Of a stretch of 64,000 nt of DNA, positions 18,310 through 26,325 are shown piece by piece. The position numbers and the translations under genes were made by a program. The notes below the pieces were generated by a model that was given only the letters and a program-made list of their open reading frames with translations, made no database searches and was not told the origin of the DNA. Numbering within the stretch: position 1 is the first letter of the stretch; every line of letters begins with the position of its first letter. The stretch is taken from positions 1 through 64,000 of the forward strand of contig DASVPW010000091.1 of the NCBI GenBank assembly GCA_036389455.1, read 5' to 3'. Source of the DNA: JAJKJG01 sp036389455 (lineage in GTDB: Bacteria > Pseudomonadota > Alphaproteobacteria > Rhizobiales > Beijerinckiaceae).

Positions 18310-18456
18310 GTGCCGACCCTCCTCCGCTTCCTGTTCGTGGTCGCCGTGCTGGCGGGGCTCGGCTTCGCCGCCATGTTCGCGCTTGCGACCCTCGTCGATC
18401 CCGAGCCGCGGGAAATGACCGTGACGATCCCGGCCTCGCGCCTGCCGTCGAAATGA
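18310..18456 (+). CDS. Small single-pass membrane protein upstream of xerD
   Basis: 48 aa. GTG start at 18310 with GAGAG 8 nt before it. One membrane helix (LRFLFVVAVLAGLGFAAMFAL, about 4-24) is followed by VDPEPREMTVTIP and a short periplasmic or cytosolic tail. Its stop overlaps the xerD start in ATGA (18453-18456). From memory, small proteins of this kind sit at the same place in other Hyphomicrobiales, which supports it being real. Function unknown. Confidence 0.75.
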   Translation: MPTLLRFLFVVAVLAGLGFAAMFALATLVDPEPREMTVTIPASRLPSK

Positions 18457-19400
18457 GCGCTGCCGGCCGCCTCGTCTCGCTCTTTCTCGACATGCTGGCG
18501 GCCGAGCGCGGCGCTGCCGCAAACACGCTCCAGGCCTACCGGCGCGACCTCGAGGACTACGCCGCCTGGCTCGCCACGAAGGGAATCGAGCCCGCCGAGG
18601 CCGAGCCCGCGGCGGTCCGGGCCTACATGGCGGGCCTCGAGCAGCGGGGGCTTCGGGCCTCGTCCGCGGCGCGCCGGCTCTCGGCGGTGCGGCAGCTCCA
18701 CAAGTTCCTGTACGTCGAGGGCTACGCCGGCCAGGACCCGACCGCGACGGCAGCCGCCCCGAAACGCGGCCGCGCGCTGCCGAAGGTGCTCTCGGTCGAG
18801 GAGGTCGACCGGCTCCTCGCGGCGGCCCGGGACGAGGCGGAGAGAGCCGCATCCGACTCCGGCGTCTCGCCGGCGGCGCGGCTGCGGGCATTGCGGATGC
18901 ACTGCCTGCTGGAGCTGCTCTATGCCAGCGGCTTGCGGGTCTCGGAGCTCGTGGCGCTGCCCCGCGCAGCGGCGCGGACGCGCGAGCGCTTCCTCATCGT
19001 CAAGGGCAAGGGCGGGCGCGAGCGCCTCGTGCCGCTGACGGGCGCGGCGCAGGATGCCGCCAGGGCCTATGCGGCGGCGTTGGAAAAATCACCGAAGGGC
19101 GCGAGCCCGTGGCTGTTCCCGGCCGACAGCGAGGCCGGGCACCTGACGCGGCAGGCCTTCGCCCGCGACCTCAAGGCGGTCGCGACGGCGGCTTCCTTGC
19201 GCACCGACAAGGTCAGCCCGCACGTGCTCCGGCACGCCTTCGCGAGCCACCTCCTCCAGAACGGTGCGGATCTGCGCGTCGTCCAGGAGCTTCTCGGCCA
19301 CGCCGACATCTCGACGACGCAGATCTACACCCACGTCCTCGACGAGCGGCTGAAGAGCATGGTGCGCGACCTCCACCCGCTCGGAATGGGTGGAGCTTAA
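18453..19400 (+). CDS. xerD: Tyrosine recombinase XerD
   Basis: Site-specific recombinase that resolves chromosome dimers at dif together with XerC. 315 aa. The SAM-like N-terminal domain (about 1-95) and catalytic domain are complete: Arg162 (ASGLRVSEL), Lys186 (KGKGGRERLVP), His257 and Arg260 (HVLRHAFASH), His283 (LLGHADIS) and nucleophile Tyr292 (TTQIYTHV). The ATG at 18453 overlaps the preceding small gene by four bases. A housekeeping gene rather than a phage integrase, judging by its match to XerD motifs and its setting beside aroK. Confidence 0.92.
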   Translation: MSAAGRLVSLFLDMLAAERGAAANTLQAYRRDLEDYAAWLATKGIEPAEAEPAAVRAYMAGLEQRGLRASSAARRLSAVRQLHKFLYVEGYAGQDPTATAAAPKRGRALPKVLSVEEVDRLLAAARDEAERAASDSGVSPAARLRALRMHCLLELLYASGLRVSELVALPRAAARTRERFLIVKGKGGRERLVPLTGAAQDAARAYAAALEKSPKGASPWLFPADSEAGHLTRQAFARDLKAVATAASLRTDKVSPHVLRHAFASHLLQNGADLRVVQELLGHADISTTQIYTHVLDERLKSMVRDLHPLGMGGA

Positions 19401-19423
19401 TCGCGAGTCGTCCGGCCGGACCC

Positions 19424-19753
19424 TCAGGCCGCTGCCCGCTCCTCCTCGTCGATCGTCCGGAGCGCGTCCATCACATCGTCGAACAGGACCGGCTCCTTGC
19501 CGCCGGGCGGCAGCCGCAGCGCCGGCGCGGCCTCGACGGCGCAGGCGTCGGAGGCCCAGGCTGCGAGGATCGCCCGTTTCTCGGAGAGCGACAGGCGCGG
19601 GTTCGAGACGACATCGCGGGGATGGGCAAAGGCCTCGGCCGGACGGGCGAGCGCCTCCTCGAAGTGGAACAGCGCCTCGTTGCCGAGGTCCCAGAGGGCC
19701 GGCGGTACGCCGGCGGAGCGCGAACGAGCGGTGTTGGTCCAGGTCTGCTGCAT
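19424..19753 (-). CDS. Hypothetical protein (109 aa)
   Basis: No signal or membrane helix. It contains LWDLGNEALFHFEEALARPAEAFAHPRDVVSNPRLSLSEKRAILAAWASDACAVE, which reads like a small conserved cytosolic domain, and an acidic C-terminus. It lies 82 nt after hsp20 on the same strand, so it may share the heat-shock transcript. Family name not recognised. Confidence 0.65.
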   Translation of the reverse strand: MQQTWTNTARSRSAGVPPALWDLGNEALFHFEEALARPAEAFAHPRDVVSNPRLSLSEKRAILAAWASDACAVEAAPALRLPPGGKEPVLFDDVMDALRTIDEEERAAA

Positions 19754-19835
19754 CGTCCCTCAACCCTGACAGCGGCATTGCAAGGTAGATCGTCCGCCCC
19801 GCGAGCGCGCCCGCGGGGCGGCGCGGGCGAAGCCG

Positions 19836-20303
19836 TCACGCAGCCTTCGCGTGCTCGATGGGCTTCGTTCCCTTGCCGGACTCCGTCGAACGGATCTCGA
19901 TCCGGCGCGGCTTCATGGCCTCGGGGACCTCGCGCACGAGGTCGATGGTCAGGAGCCCGTTCTCGAGGCCGGCGCCCGCGACCTTGACGTGGTCGGCGAG
20001 GTCGAAGCTCTGCCGGAAGGCGCGGGCCGCGATGCCCCGGTGCAGGTACTGGGCCCCGTCCTCCTCGGCCTTCTTCTGGCCCGTGACGGCAAGCGCATTG
20101 CCCTGGGCCACAATGTTGATCTCGTCGGCCGAGAAGCCGGCGACCGCCATGGTGATGCGGTAGCGGTCCTCGCCGAGGCGCTCGATGTTGTAGGGCGGCC
20201 AGTTGTTGAGGGTCTCGACCCGGGACGCCTGGTCGAGCATGTCGAACAGCCGGTCGAAGCCGACGGTGGAGCGGTAGAGGGGCGAAAAGTCGAAGTTTCT
20301 CAT
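19836..20303 (-). CDS. Small heat shock protein Hsp20 (alpha-crystallin family)
   Basis: ATP-independent holdase chaperone. 155 aa. The opening RNFDFSPLYRSTVGFDRLFDMLD matches the rhizobial HspA/IbpA class; the alpha-crystallin domain runs about 38-125 and ends with GLLTIDLVREVPEAMKPRRI. I chose the second ATG (20303): the AGAGGA ribosome site lies 7 nt before it but only 1 nt before an in-frame ATG at 20309. The leader has the features of a ROSE RNA thermometer, so translation is probably temperature-controlled. Confidence 0.93.
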   Translation of the reverse strand: MRNFDFSPLYRSTVGFDRLFDMLDQASRVETLNNWPPYNIERLGEDRYRITMAVAGFSADEINIVAQGNALAVTGQKKAEEDGAQYLHRGIAARAFRQSFDLADHVKVAGAGLENGLLTIDLVREVPEAMKPRRIEIRSTESGKGTKPIEHAKAA

Positions 20304-20392
20304 GGCCATATCCTCTCTGGAGCAACATGGACGATGAGAGCGCCGGACACCCGCCGGCGCCCAGAACGCCGAGCCCTTCGGCCTCGGCGGAA
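20304..20392 (-). promoter_or_regulatory. Putative ROSE-type RNA thermometer in the hsp20 leader
   Basis: On the minus strand the leader has two GC hairpins (stems at 20368-20390 and 20341-20361) and then CGTCCATGTTGCTCC followed by AGAGAGGAT directly before the start. The TTGCTCC...AGGAT pairing, which masks the ribosome site at low temperature, is the ROSE signature known from Bradyrhizobium hsp genes. Between 20393 and the GNAT stop at 20665 I see no gene; the promoter should lie there. Confidence 0.7.
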
Positions 20393-20665
20393 TCGAGCTA
20401 GGCAGGGTCAAGCCTGGTTCAAGAGGGGGTGGAAAAAATTTTGCTGCTGTTCCTTCGTGACCGCCCCGGACCACGGCATCCACATCCTGGGAAGTCTTGC
20501 GCCAGTCGAACTGGAGGAGGATGGCGCTGCCCCCGTACACGGCGATCTCGCCGAGGAGTCTCCGCTCGCGGAGGTATCAGCCCATGACCTCGAAGGCCCG
20601 GGTGACCATCTGGGCATCCATGCTCCGGTCACCGGCCATACGACATCGCGTCCATGCGTTCGATG

Positions 20666-21238
20666 CTATGGCGGCGCCCCGTCTCCCGGCCCGAGCGGGC
20701 GCTGCATCAACGTCGTATCGCACCAGCGACCGAACTTCCAGCCGACTGCGCGCATCCGTCCGGCCTCGGTGAAGCCGAGGGCAGCGTGGAGGGCGACCGA
20801 GGCCGGGGCATTGTCTCCGATCACCGCCACCATCTGCCGGAAGCCCCGGCGCTCGCAATCATGGACGAGGCGCTGAAGGAGCGCGCGCCCGATGCCGCGC
20901 CCGTGATGCTTAGCGTCGACGTAGACCGAGTCCTCGACCGCGTGGCGGTAGGCCGGGCGGGGCCGGTAGGCGCCGGCGTAGGCGTAGCCCAGAATCCTGC
21001 CGACCTCCGTCCCGCCCTCGACCGCCACGAGGTGCGGGTAGCCGCCGGCGACGATGGCGCTCCAGCGGCCGTGGATGTCCTCGAGGTCCGGCGGCTCGAT
21101 CTCGAAGGTCGCGGCGCCGGTGAGGACATGGTGGGCGTAGATCGCCTGGACGGCGGGGAGGTCGGCCTCGGCGGTCGGGCGGATTTTCAGGGTGCCGGCA
21201 GGCCGGGACAGGCCGTTCGGAGCGGGCTGGTCGTTCAT
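20666..21238 (-). CDS. GNAT family N-acetyltransferase (phosphinothricin/L-amino acid acetyltransferase type)
   Basis: 190 aa. The domain begins LKIRPTAEADLPAVQAIYAHHVLTGAATFE, which matches the Pat/Bar/MnaT class that acetylates amino acids such as methionine derivatives or phosphinothricin. Acetyl-CoA loop: VDAKHHGRGIGRALL. The C-terminal VGWKFGRWCDTTLMQRPL is also typical. ATG at 21238 overlaps the metW stop (ATGA), so it is translationally coupled to metX-metW. Confidence 0.9.
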   Translation of the reverse strand: MNDQPAPNGLSRPAGTLKIRPTAEADLPAVQAIYAHHVLTGAATFEIEPPDLEDIHGRWSAIVAGGYPHLVAVEGGTEVGRILGYAYAGAYRPRPAYRHAVEDSVYVDAKHHGRGIGRALLQRLVHDCERRGFRQMVAVIGDNAPASVALHAALGFTEAGRMRAVGWKFGRWCDTTLMQRPLGPGDGAPP

Positions 21239-21999
21239 GGTTTCGTCGGCGTCCCGCCTCGCTTGAGCAGAAACACCGCCTGCTCCCCGAAAAGGTTCCA
21301 CATCCACCACGGCAGGTTGAAGCGCATGGGCTGGCCGCCGGCGTCGAGGGCGACGGCGCGCTCCATTCCGGCGCCGATCTCGCGACAGAGGCCGACGAAA
21401 TCGCGGATGGTGCAGAAGTGGATGTTGGGGGTGTCGTACCAGGCGTGCGGCAGGTTCTCGGTCACCGGCATGCGGCCGCGCAACGCGACCTCGTAGCGGA
21501 TGCGCCAGTGACCGAAGTTCGGGAACGACACGATGGCGCGCCGCCCGATGCGCAGGAGGTTCTCCAGGACGAGGCGGGGATTGCGGGTCGCCTGGATGGT
21601 CTGCGAGAGGATGACGTAGTCGAAGGCGTCGTCCGGATAGTCGGCGAGGTCGGTGTCGGCATCGCCCTGGATCACCGGCAGGCCCTTGGCGAGGCAGCGG
21701 GCGACGCCCTCGCGGGAGATCTCGATCCCCCGCGCATCGACGCCGCGCCGGTCCCTGAGAAGCGCCAGCAGCTCTCCGTCGCCGCAGCCGACATCGAGCA
21801 CCCGGGAGCCGGGCTCGACCATGTCGGCCATGAGGAGGAGGTCGAGGCGGCCCTCGCCCGCGGCGGGGAGCGGGATGGAGACCGGGACGACCTCCGGCCT
21901 CGGCCTCGGGCCAGCCCCGATCCCGGAGCCCTCTTCCTCCCCTCCCCCGACCTCTCCCCTTTCGGGGGAGGGACGAAGGCGCGTTGCGCCTTCTCTCAT
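21235..21999 (-). CDS. metW: Methionine biosynthesis protein MetW
   Basis: SAM-methyltransferase-fold partner needed with MetX for acylation of homoserine. 254 aa. The canonical MetW domain starts at about residue 48 (RLDLLLMADMVEPGSRVLDVGCGDG) and ends WMWNLFGEQAVFLL. The start at 21999 overlaps the metX stop in ATGA, which supports translation from there. The first 47 residues are not MetW-like; the first 16 or so are encoded by a palindromic repeat (21951-21993). An alternative is a shorter MetW starting internally at GTG or another weak codon. Confidence 0.9.
   Translation of the reverse strand: MREGATRLRPSPERGEVGGGEEEGSGIGAGPRPRPEVVPVSIPLPAAGEGRLDLLLMADMVEPGSRVLDVGCGDGELLALLRDRRGVDARGIEISREGVARCLAKGLPVIQGDADTDLADYPDDAFDYVILSQTIQATRNPRLVLENLLRIGRRAIVSFPNFGHWRIRYEVALRGRMPVTENLPHAWYDTPNIHFCTIRDFVGLCREIGAGMERAVALDAGGQPMRFNLPWWMWNLFGEQAVFLLKRGGTPTKP
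21951..21993. repeat. Palindromic repeat within the 5' end of metW
   Basis: Two adjacent hairpins, CCTCTCCCCTTTCGGGGGAGG (21951-21971) and GAAGGCGCGTTGCGCCTTC (21975-21993). They have the same order of units as the dispersed composite at 13106. They lie between the metW start codon and the MetW domain, and encode about residues 3-16. Confidence 0.7.
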
Positions 22000-23168
22000 G
22001 CGATCCCCCGCTCCCGGGCGGCGCCCTCGAGGAAGCCGCGGGCGGTGGCGAAGAGGCCGGGCTCGTCGAGGAGGAAGGCGTCGTGGCCCTTGTCGCTCTC
22101 GATCTCGACGAAGCCGACGGAGGCTCCCGCCGCGTTCAGCGCGTGCACGACGGCGCGGGACTCAGGGGTCGGGAAGAGCCAGTCCGAGGTGAAGGACATG
22201 ACGCAGAAGCGCGTCCGCGTGCCTCGGAAGGCCTCGGCCAAGATGCCGCCGTAGTCGGCCGCGAGATCGAAGTAGTCCATGGCCCGGGTCAGGTAGAGGT
22301 AGGAGTTGGCGTCGAAGCGCTCGACGAAGGTGATGCCCTGGTGGCGCAGATAGCTCTCGATCTGGAAGTCGGCGTCGAAGGTGAAGGTCGGCGCGTCCCG
22401 GTCCTGGAGCCTTCGACCGAACTTGCGGTGCAGCGCCGCCTCCGAGAGGTAGGTGATGTGCCCGCCCATGCGGGCGACGGCGAGTCCTTTCCGGGGCCGC
22501 ACCCCGTGCTCGAAGTAGCGCCCGCCGCGCCAGTCGGGGTCGGCCATGACGGCCTGCCGCCCGACCTCGTGGAAGGCGATGTTCTGCGCCGAGTGCCGCG
22601 CCCCCGTGGCGATCGGCATGGCCGAGAACACGCGCTCCGGGTAGCTCGCGACCCATTGCAGCACCTGCATGCCGCCCATCGATCCGCCGAGGACGCAGAA
22701 CAGGCTTTCGATGCCGAGGCGGTCGAGGAGCATCGCCTGCGAGCGCACCATGTCGCGCACCGTCACGAGGGGGAAGTCGAGCCCCCACGGACGCCCGGTC
22801 GCCGGGTTCGTGGAGGCGGGCCCGGTCGAGCCCATGCAGCCGCCGATGACGTTGGCGCAGATGACGAAGAAGCGGTCCGTGTCGAGGACGAGCCCGGGGC
22901 CGACGAAGGTGTCCCACCAGCCGGGCTTGCCCGTGACCGGATGGTCATTCGCGGCGTGCTGGTCGCCGGTGAGCGCGTGGCAGACCAGGATCGCATTCGA
23001 GCGAGCGGCGTTGAGGGTGCCGTAGGTCTGGTACGCGATCTGCCAGGGCGCGAGCGCGACGCCGGCGTCGAGGAGGAGCGGCTCGCTCAGCCCGAACCGC
23101 TCGACCGGGCTCGAGGGATCGTCGGCCTGGTTCGGGGGCTCGATCATGACGGGTCGCGGATGGGCCAT
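21996..23168 (-). CDS. metX: Homoserine O-acetyltransferase (MetX)
   Basis: Acylates homoserine in methionine synthesis (acetyl-CoA is usual; some MetX use succinyl-CoA). 390 aa. Alpha/beta-hydrolase fold: YQTYGTLNAARSNAILVCHALTGDQH, oxyanion and nucleophile region VLGGSMGGMQVLQWV, and the C-terminal His in IESDKGHDAFLLD. ATG at 23168 has GGGAGAG upstream; a longer frame to 23312 lacks support. Coupled by ATGA to metW. I looked for a SAM-II riboswitch in the leader and saw no clear match. Confidence 0.95.
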   Translation of the reverse strand: MAHPRPVMIEPPNQADDPSSPVERFGLSEPLLLDAGVALAPWQIAYQTYGTLNAARSNAILVCHALTGDQHAANDHPVTGKPGWWDTFVGPGLVLDTDRFFVICANVIGGCMGSTGPASTNPATGRPWGLDFPLVTVRDMVRSQAMLLDRLGIESLFCVLGGSMGGMQVLQWVASYPERVFSAMPIATGARHSAQNIAFHEVGRQAVMADPDWRGGRYFEHGVRPRKGLAVARMGGHITYLSEAALHRKFGRRLQDRDAPTFTFDADFQIESYLRHQGITFVERFDANSYLYLTRAMDYFDLAADYGGILAEAFRGTRTRFCVMSFTSDWLFPTPESRAVVHALNAAGASVGFVEIESDKGHDAFLLDEPGLFATARGFLEGAARERGIA

Positions 23169-23366
23169 CGGGGCTCTCCCGGCCTGTTCGGAACAACGGA
23201 AGAAACGGGCGGAATACCCTACCTCGGAATGATATGGCGAACAAGTTCCGTCGCGAAAAGGTGGCCGAAGCGGGCAAGGCCCGGTAGAAGCGCCGTCGAC
23301 GGGCCCGTGCACGGTGCCGCCTCCACGCCGCGGTCACGTCCGCGACATCCTCGCCGAGCCACCGGA

Positions 23367-24191
23367 ATGCCGAAGACGCCCCTCTCCCTCGCCGACCTGC
23401 GCGCCGAGATCGACCGCATCGACGAGGCCATGCACCGGCTCCTCATGGAGCGCGGCGAGATCATCGACCGGCTGATCGAGACCAAGAAGACGTCCGAGTC
23501 CGGTTCCGCTTTCCGGCCGGGCCGGGAAGCCGCGATGATGCGGGCGCTCGCGGAGCGCCACAAGGGACTCCTTCCCCTCGACACGGCCGAGGGCATCTGG
23601 CGCGTCATCATCGCGACCTTCACTTTCGTGCAGGCGCCGTTCGCGGTCCACGCCGACGTCTCGGGCGGCGACGCGGCCGTGCGCGACACGGCGCGCTTCC
23701 ATTTCGGCTTCACGGTGCCATACCGGCCGCACGAGGGTGCCGCCGCCGTGATCGCGGCGGTCGCCAAGGCCCGGGGCGACCTCGGCATCTTCCGGCTTGA
23801 CCAGGGCGTCTCGGCCGGCGCCTGGTGGCGCGGCCTCGTCGGCGAGCGCCGTCCGAAGGTCATCGCCCGCCTGCCCTTCATCGAGCGTCCCGGCCACCCG
23901 GCCGGCACGCCGGTCTTCGTGATTTCGAAGCCGCTCGCCGACGCCGCCGTGCGCGACGTGGTGCTCTATGCGGCAGGTTTCGAGCGCTGGCGCGAGGGCG
24001 CCCGTGCGGCGCTCGCGCGCCTCGGCGGCGAGATCGTGGCCAGCGCCGGGGAGGCGAACGGGCTCTCGGTCCTCGTCGCCGTGCCGGGCGCGGCCGCCCC
24101 GGAGGAGCTGCGCCGGGCGGCCGCCTCCGCCGGCGCGGGCCTTACCGACCTCGCCGAGGTCGGCAGCCACGCCGAGCGGTTCCGGGTCTGA
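23367..24191 (+). CDS. Chorismate mutase (AroQ class)
   Basis: Converts chorismate to prephenate. 274 aa. The N-terminal AroQ domain (about 5-90) is clear: LADLRAEIDRIDEAMHRLLMERGEIIDRLIETKK. The remaining 180 residues are typical of the long alphaproteobacterial form found between metX and hisC and may be a regulatory or degenerate region; I see no intact prephenate dehydratase motif. It is divergent from metX and its stop abuts the end of the next convergent gene. Confidence 0.87.
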   Translation: MPKTPLSLADLRAEIDRIDEAMHRLLMERGEIIDRLIETKKTSESGSAFRPGREAAMMRALAERHKGLLPLDTAEGIWRVIIATFTFVQAPFAVHADVSGGDAAVRDTARFHFGFTVPYRPHEGAAAVIAAVAKARGDLGIFRLDQGVSAGAWWRGLVGERRPKVIARLPFIERPGHPAGTPVFVISKPLADAAVRDVVLYAAGFERWREGARAALARLGGEIVASAGEANGLSVLVAVPGAAAPEELRRAAASAGAGLTDLAEVGSHAERFRV

Positions 24192-24872
24192 TCAGTCCGC
24201 GGCGAAGCAGTACATAAGGCCCGCGCCGCCGGTGCCGCGCAGCGCCTCCTGGCTGCAGCCGCCGGCAGGCCCGCGCGACGGATGCGACGCGTTCCAGGAG
24301 CGGGAGGCGTCGTCGTCGCGCAGCCCGATGCGGTCGTGATGGCCGACCATGGCAGCCCCCTCCGCGCTGCTCGTCCAGTTCCGGCAGGTCATGTCGTCGG
24401 CGCCCGCGAAGGCGCGCCCGTCGGGCTGCGATCCGGTCAGGATGTCGTGCATGTTCGGGGTGTCGCCACGTCCCTTGACCGGCTCGCCCCGCTCGGTCAG
24501 CGCCGTCTCCTTCGAGATCCGGTTGCCGGGGCCGTGAAGGTCGTCGACGTCGCGGGCGATCGTCTCGCCCCGGGCGTTCAGCCACGGCCCGCGCCCGATG
24601 CGGTCGCGGGCATTGACGGCGCCCGCCCCTTGCGTGCTGAGGTAGGCGCGCCAGGTGCGCTGGCCCGCTCCGGCCGCGGCCGCGAGCGTCTGGCAATGGC
24701 GGTCGGCGCCCGCGAGGCCGCCGAGGTCGGCGCCCCGGCCGGGGCCGGCGCTCGTCACGAAGAAGCTCATCCCCTGCTGCGCCGAGGCTGGGCCGCCCGC
24801 CGCGAGGAAAACGCTCCCCGCCAGGAAAGCCCCGGCCAGGAAGCCCTTCGAGGAAACCCTGGTCCCGTCCAT
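24192..24872 (-). CDS. Secreted lectin-like protein (collagenase NC10/endostatin-like fold)
   Basis: 226 aa with signal peptide 1-32 (cleavage after ASA). The mature start FFVTSAGPGRGADLGGLAGADRHCQTLAAAAGAGQRTWRAYLS, the mid CRNWTS with 'MVGHHDR' and the C-terminal SWNASHPSRGPAGGCSQEAL...GLMYCFA match the family of small exported proteins labelled lectin in Methylobacterium and relatives, related to the endostatin C-type-lectin-like fold. Four cysteines may pair. Ligand unknown. ATG at 24872 is chosen because the signal starts there. Confidence 0.7.
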   Translation of the reverse strand: MDGTRVSSKGFLAGAFLAGSVFLAAGGPASAQQGMSFFVTSAGPGRGADLGGLAGADRHCQTLAAAAGAGQRTWRAYLSTQGAGAVNARDRIGRGPWLNARGETIARDVDDLHGPGNRISKETALTERGEPVKGRGDTPNMHDILTGSQPDGRAFAGADDMTCRNWTSSAEGAAMVGHHDRIGLRDDDASRSWNASHPSRGPAGGCSQEALRGTGGAGLMYCFAAD

Positions 24873-25083
24873 GTCCGATCCTCCCGTGGCCGGCCAGCCG
24901 TCCGCGCCGGCGCCGCCGAGCCTACGGGGCGGCGTCTGTCCCGTACAGGCCGGATCTTCGTCCTCGTCGCGGTGTAGGCGCCGTTCGCGATTCGTCAGCG
25001 GGCGTGTGCTCGAGACGTTTACGTGGAGAGGGTTGCTCGATGGCGCTGCGGCCACGTCGCGGGCGGGACCGGTGGCGGATACG

Positions 25084-25116
25084 GAAAAGGCCCGGCGGAG
25101 CGGCCGGGCCTTTCTT
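25084..25116 (-). terminator. Intrinsic terminator after the Gly/Tyr-rich secreted protein gene
   Basis: AAAGGCCCGGC and GCCGGGCCTTT arms around a short loop, followed on the minus strand by CTTTT. It lies 30 nt after the stop at 25146. The structure is close to symmetrical and could also stop plus-strand readthrough. Confidence 0.75.
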
Positions 25117-25145
25117 CTCCTGGGCGTTGCGCTGCGGCACCGGCC

Positions 25146-25508
25146 TCAGCAGACGCGCACGGTCTGCCAGACGATGTTGCCGTACATGTCGTAGACCTGC
25201 TGCTGGCGGAGGCAGGGGTCGTAGTAGCCGCCGTAGTAGGGGGCGGCGGCCGCCGCCCCGAGCGCCGCCGCGCCGAGGACGCCGAGCCCGACCGCCGGGC
25301 CCCAGCCGTAGCCGCGGCGGTAGACGTAACCCGGACGATAGCCGTAGCCGCGGCCGTAGCGCACGCCCGGGCGCACCCCGACGCGGGCGCCGCCGACGCG
25401 GGGACCGCCGCGGGCGCCGCCGCGCATGCCGGCCTGGGCGTCGGCGGGCTCCGGCACGAGGGTCGACAGGAACAGGGCCGAGGCGGCGAGAAGCAAGGTC
25501 TTCTTCAT
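25146..25508 (-). CDS. Secreted Gly/Arg/Tyr-rich protein, hypothetical
   Basis: 120 aa. Signal peptide 1-24 (MKKTLLLAASALFLSTLVPE, cleavage after ADA). Then a repetitive segment of Gly-Arg and Tyr-Gly-Arg (RYGRGYGYRPGYVYRRGYGW), a short Ala-rich hydrophobic stretch and a C-terminus with two cysteines (YDPCLRQQQVY, VRVC). ATG at 25508 lies after GGAGACCC. This composition is common among small Hyphomicrobiales exported proteins of unknown role. Confidence 0.65.
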   Translation of the reverse strand: MKKTLLLAASALFLSTLVPEPADAQAGMRGGARGGPRVGGARVGVRPGVRYGRGYGYRPGYVYRRGYGWGPAVGLGVLGAAALGAAAAAPYYGGYYDPCLRQQQVYDMYGNIVWQTVRVC

Positions 25509-25671
25509 CTGGGGGTCTCCTGAGGGTCTGGCCTCCCGCCGCCACCATAGCGCAACAACGCGCCCGCGCGCGGGAAATTTCCGCGAAGCGCGGACGCGAA
25601 AGAGCCCGCGGCGCGGGAGCCGCGGTTGAGCCGAAGGGGCGGAAGAGGCGGCCGGGGCCGCCCCGTCGCGG

Positions 25672-25956
25672 CTACTGCTTGACCCCGCCGGAACTCTGCG
25701 GGTTCGCCTTCGGGCCCGGGACCGCGCCTGAGACAGGCTTGCCGCCGGTCGTCGACACTGCATCACCTGCAGGGCCGCCGGCCTGCTGGCCGGTCCGCGT
25801 CTTCTTGACCTTCTTGGCCGCCGTCGCCTTCGGGGCCGTCTTCATCTTGCGGGCCTCGTTGCCGAGCGGTCCGCCGGCGCTCTGCGGGCTTTGCGCGAAC
25901 GCCGGGGCCGCCAGGAACGCCAGGGCGGTTGCGATCAACACCGTACGTTTCATCAT
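25672..25956 (-). CDS. Small secreted basic protein, hypothetical
   Basis: 94 aa. Signal peptide about 1-22 (MMKRTVLIATALAFLAAPAF, cleavage after AFA). The mature part is low-complexity, Lys/Pro/Gly/Gln-rich (TAPKATAAKKVKKTR), and probably disordered. The start could be either of the two adjacent ATGs. No family. Confidence 0.6.
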   Translation of the reverse strand: MMKRTVLIATALAFLAAPAFAQSPQSAGGPLGNEARKMKTAPKATAAKKVKKTRTGQQAGGPAGDAVSTTGGKPVSGAVPGPKANPQSSGGVKQ

Positions 25957-26325
25957 CGACTCCCTAGAGGTGTGAAGCGCGGGTTCCTTGCCCTCCGACG
26001 AGCCCCGCCTTTACCCAAAGAAGGCTAAGCGGTTGTCGGCGCGAGTCAACATGCGCGTCCGGGTCCATTGACGGAGGAGACGGAGGGAGGGCGGGAGGCG
26101 AGCGCCGCAGGCACGCGGCGCCGGCCGCGCCAGGATGCGCCCCGTCACGGACGTCTCATCGGCTACCAACAATCGCCGGCTTTGTTAACGCTCTTGGCCC
26201 GTCCAGCCTCGATGCTTCCACGGATCGACAGAATTTTAGTTATAAATTCCGGATTTGTTGGAAGTTCGTGCGCTATTTTGGGTAATAGCTTAGTGAACCC
26301 GAGTGCCGGACAGGGGGAGAATGGA

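Noticed and set aside
16400..18526. Single 708-codon frame joining aroB with upstream sequence
   Set aside because: The upstream part is a shadow of aroK; the GTGA overlap at 17569-17572 marks the true aroB start.
18453..19400. xerD as a phage integrase marking another island
   Set aside because: Motifs, length and the aroK/aroB neighbourhood fit housekeeping XerD.
23169..23320. Possible SAM-II riboswitch before metX
   Set aside because: The conserved SAM-II blocks are not recognisable on the minus strand of this leader.
21984..23366. Long in-frame extension upstream of chorismate mutase
   Set aside because: It is antisense to metX; the enzyme domain starts at 23367.
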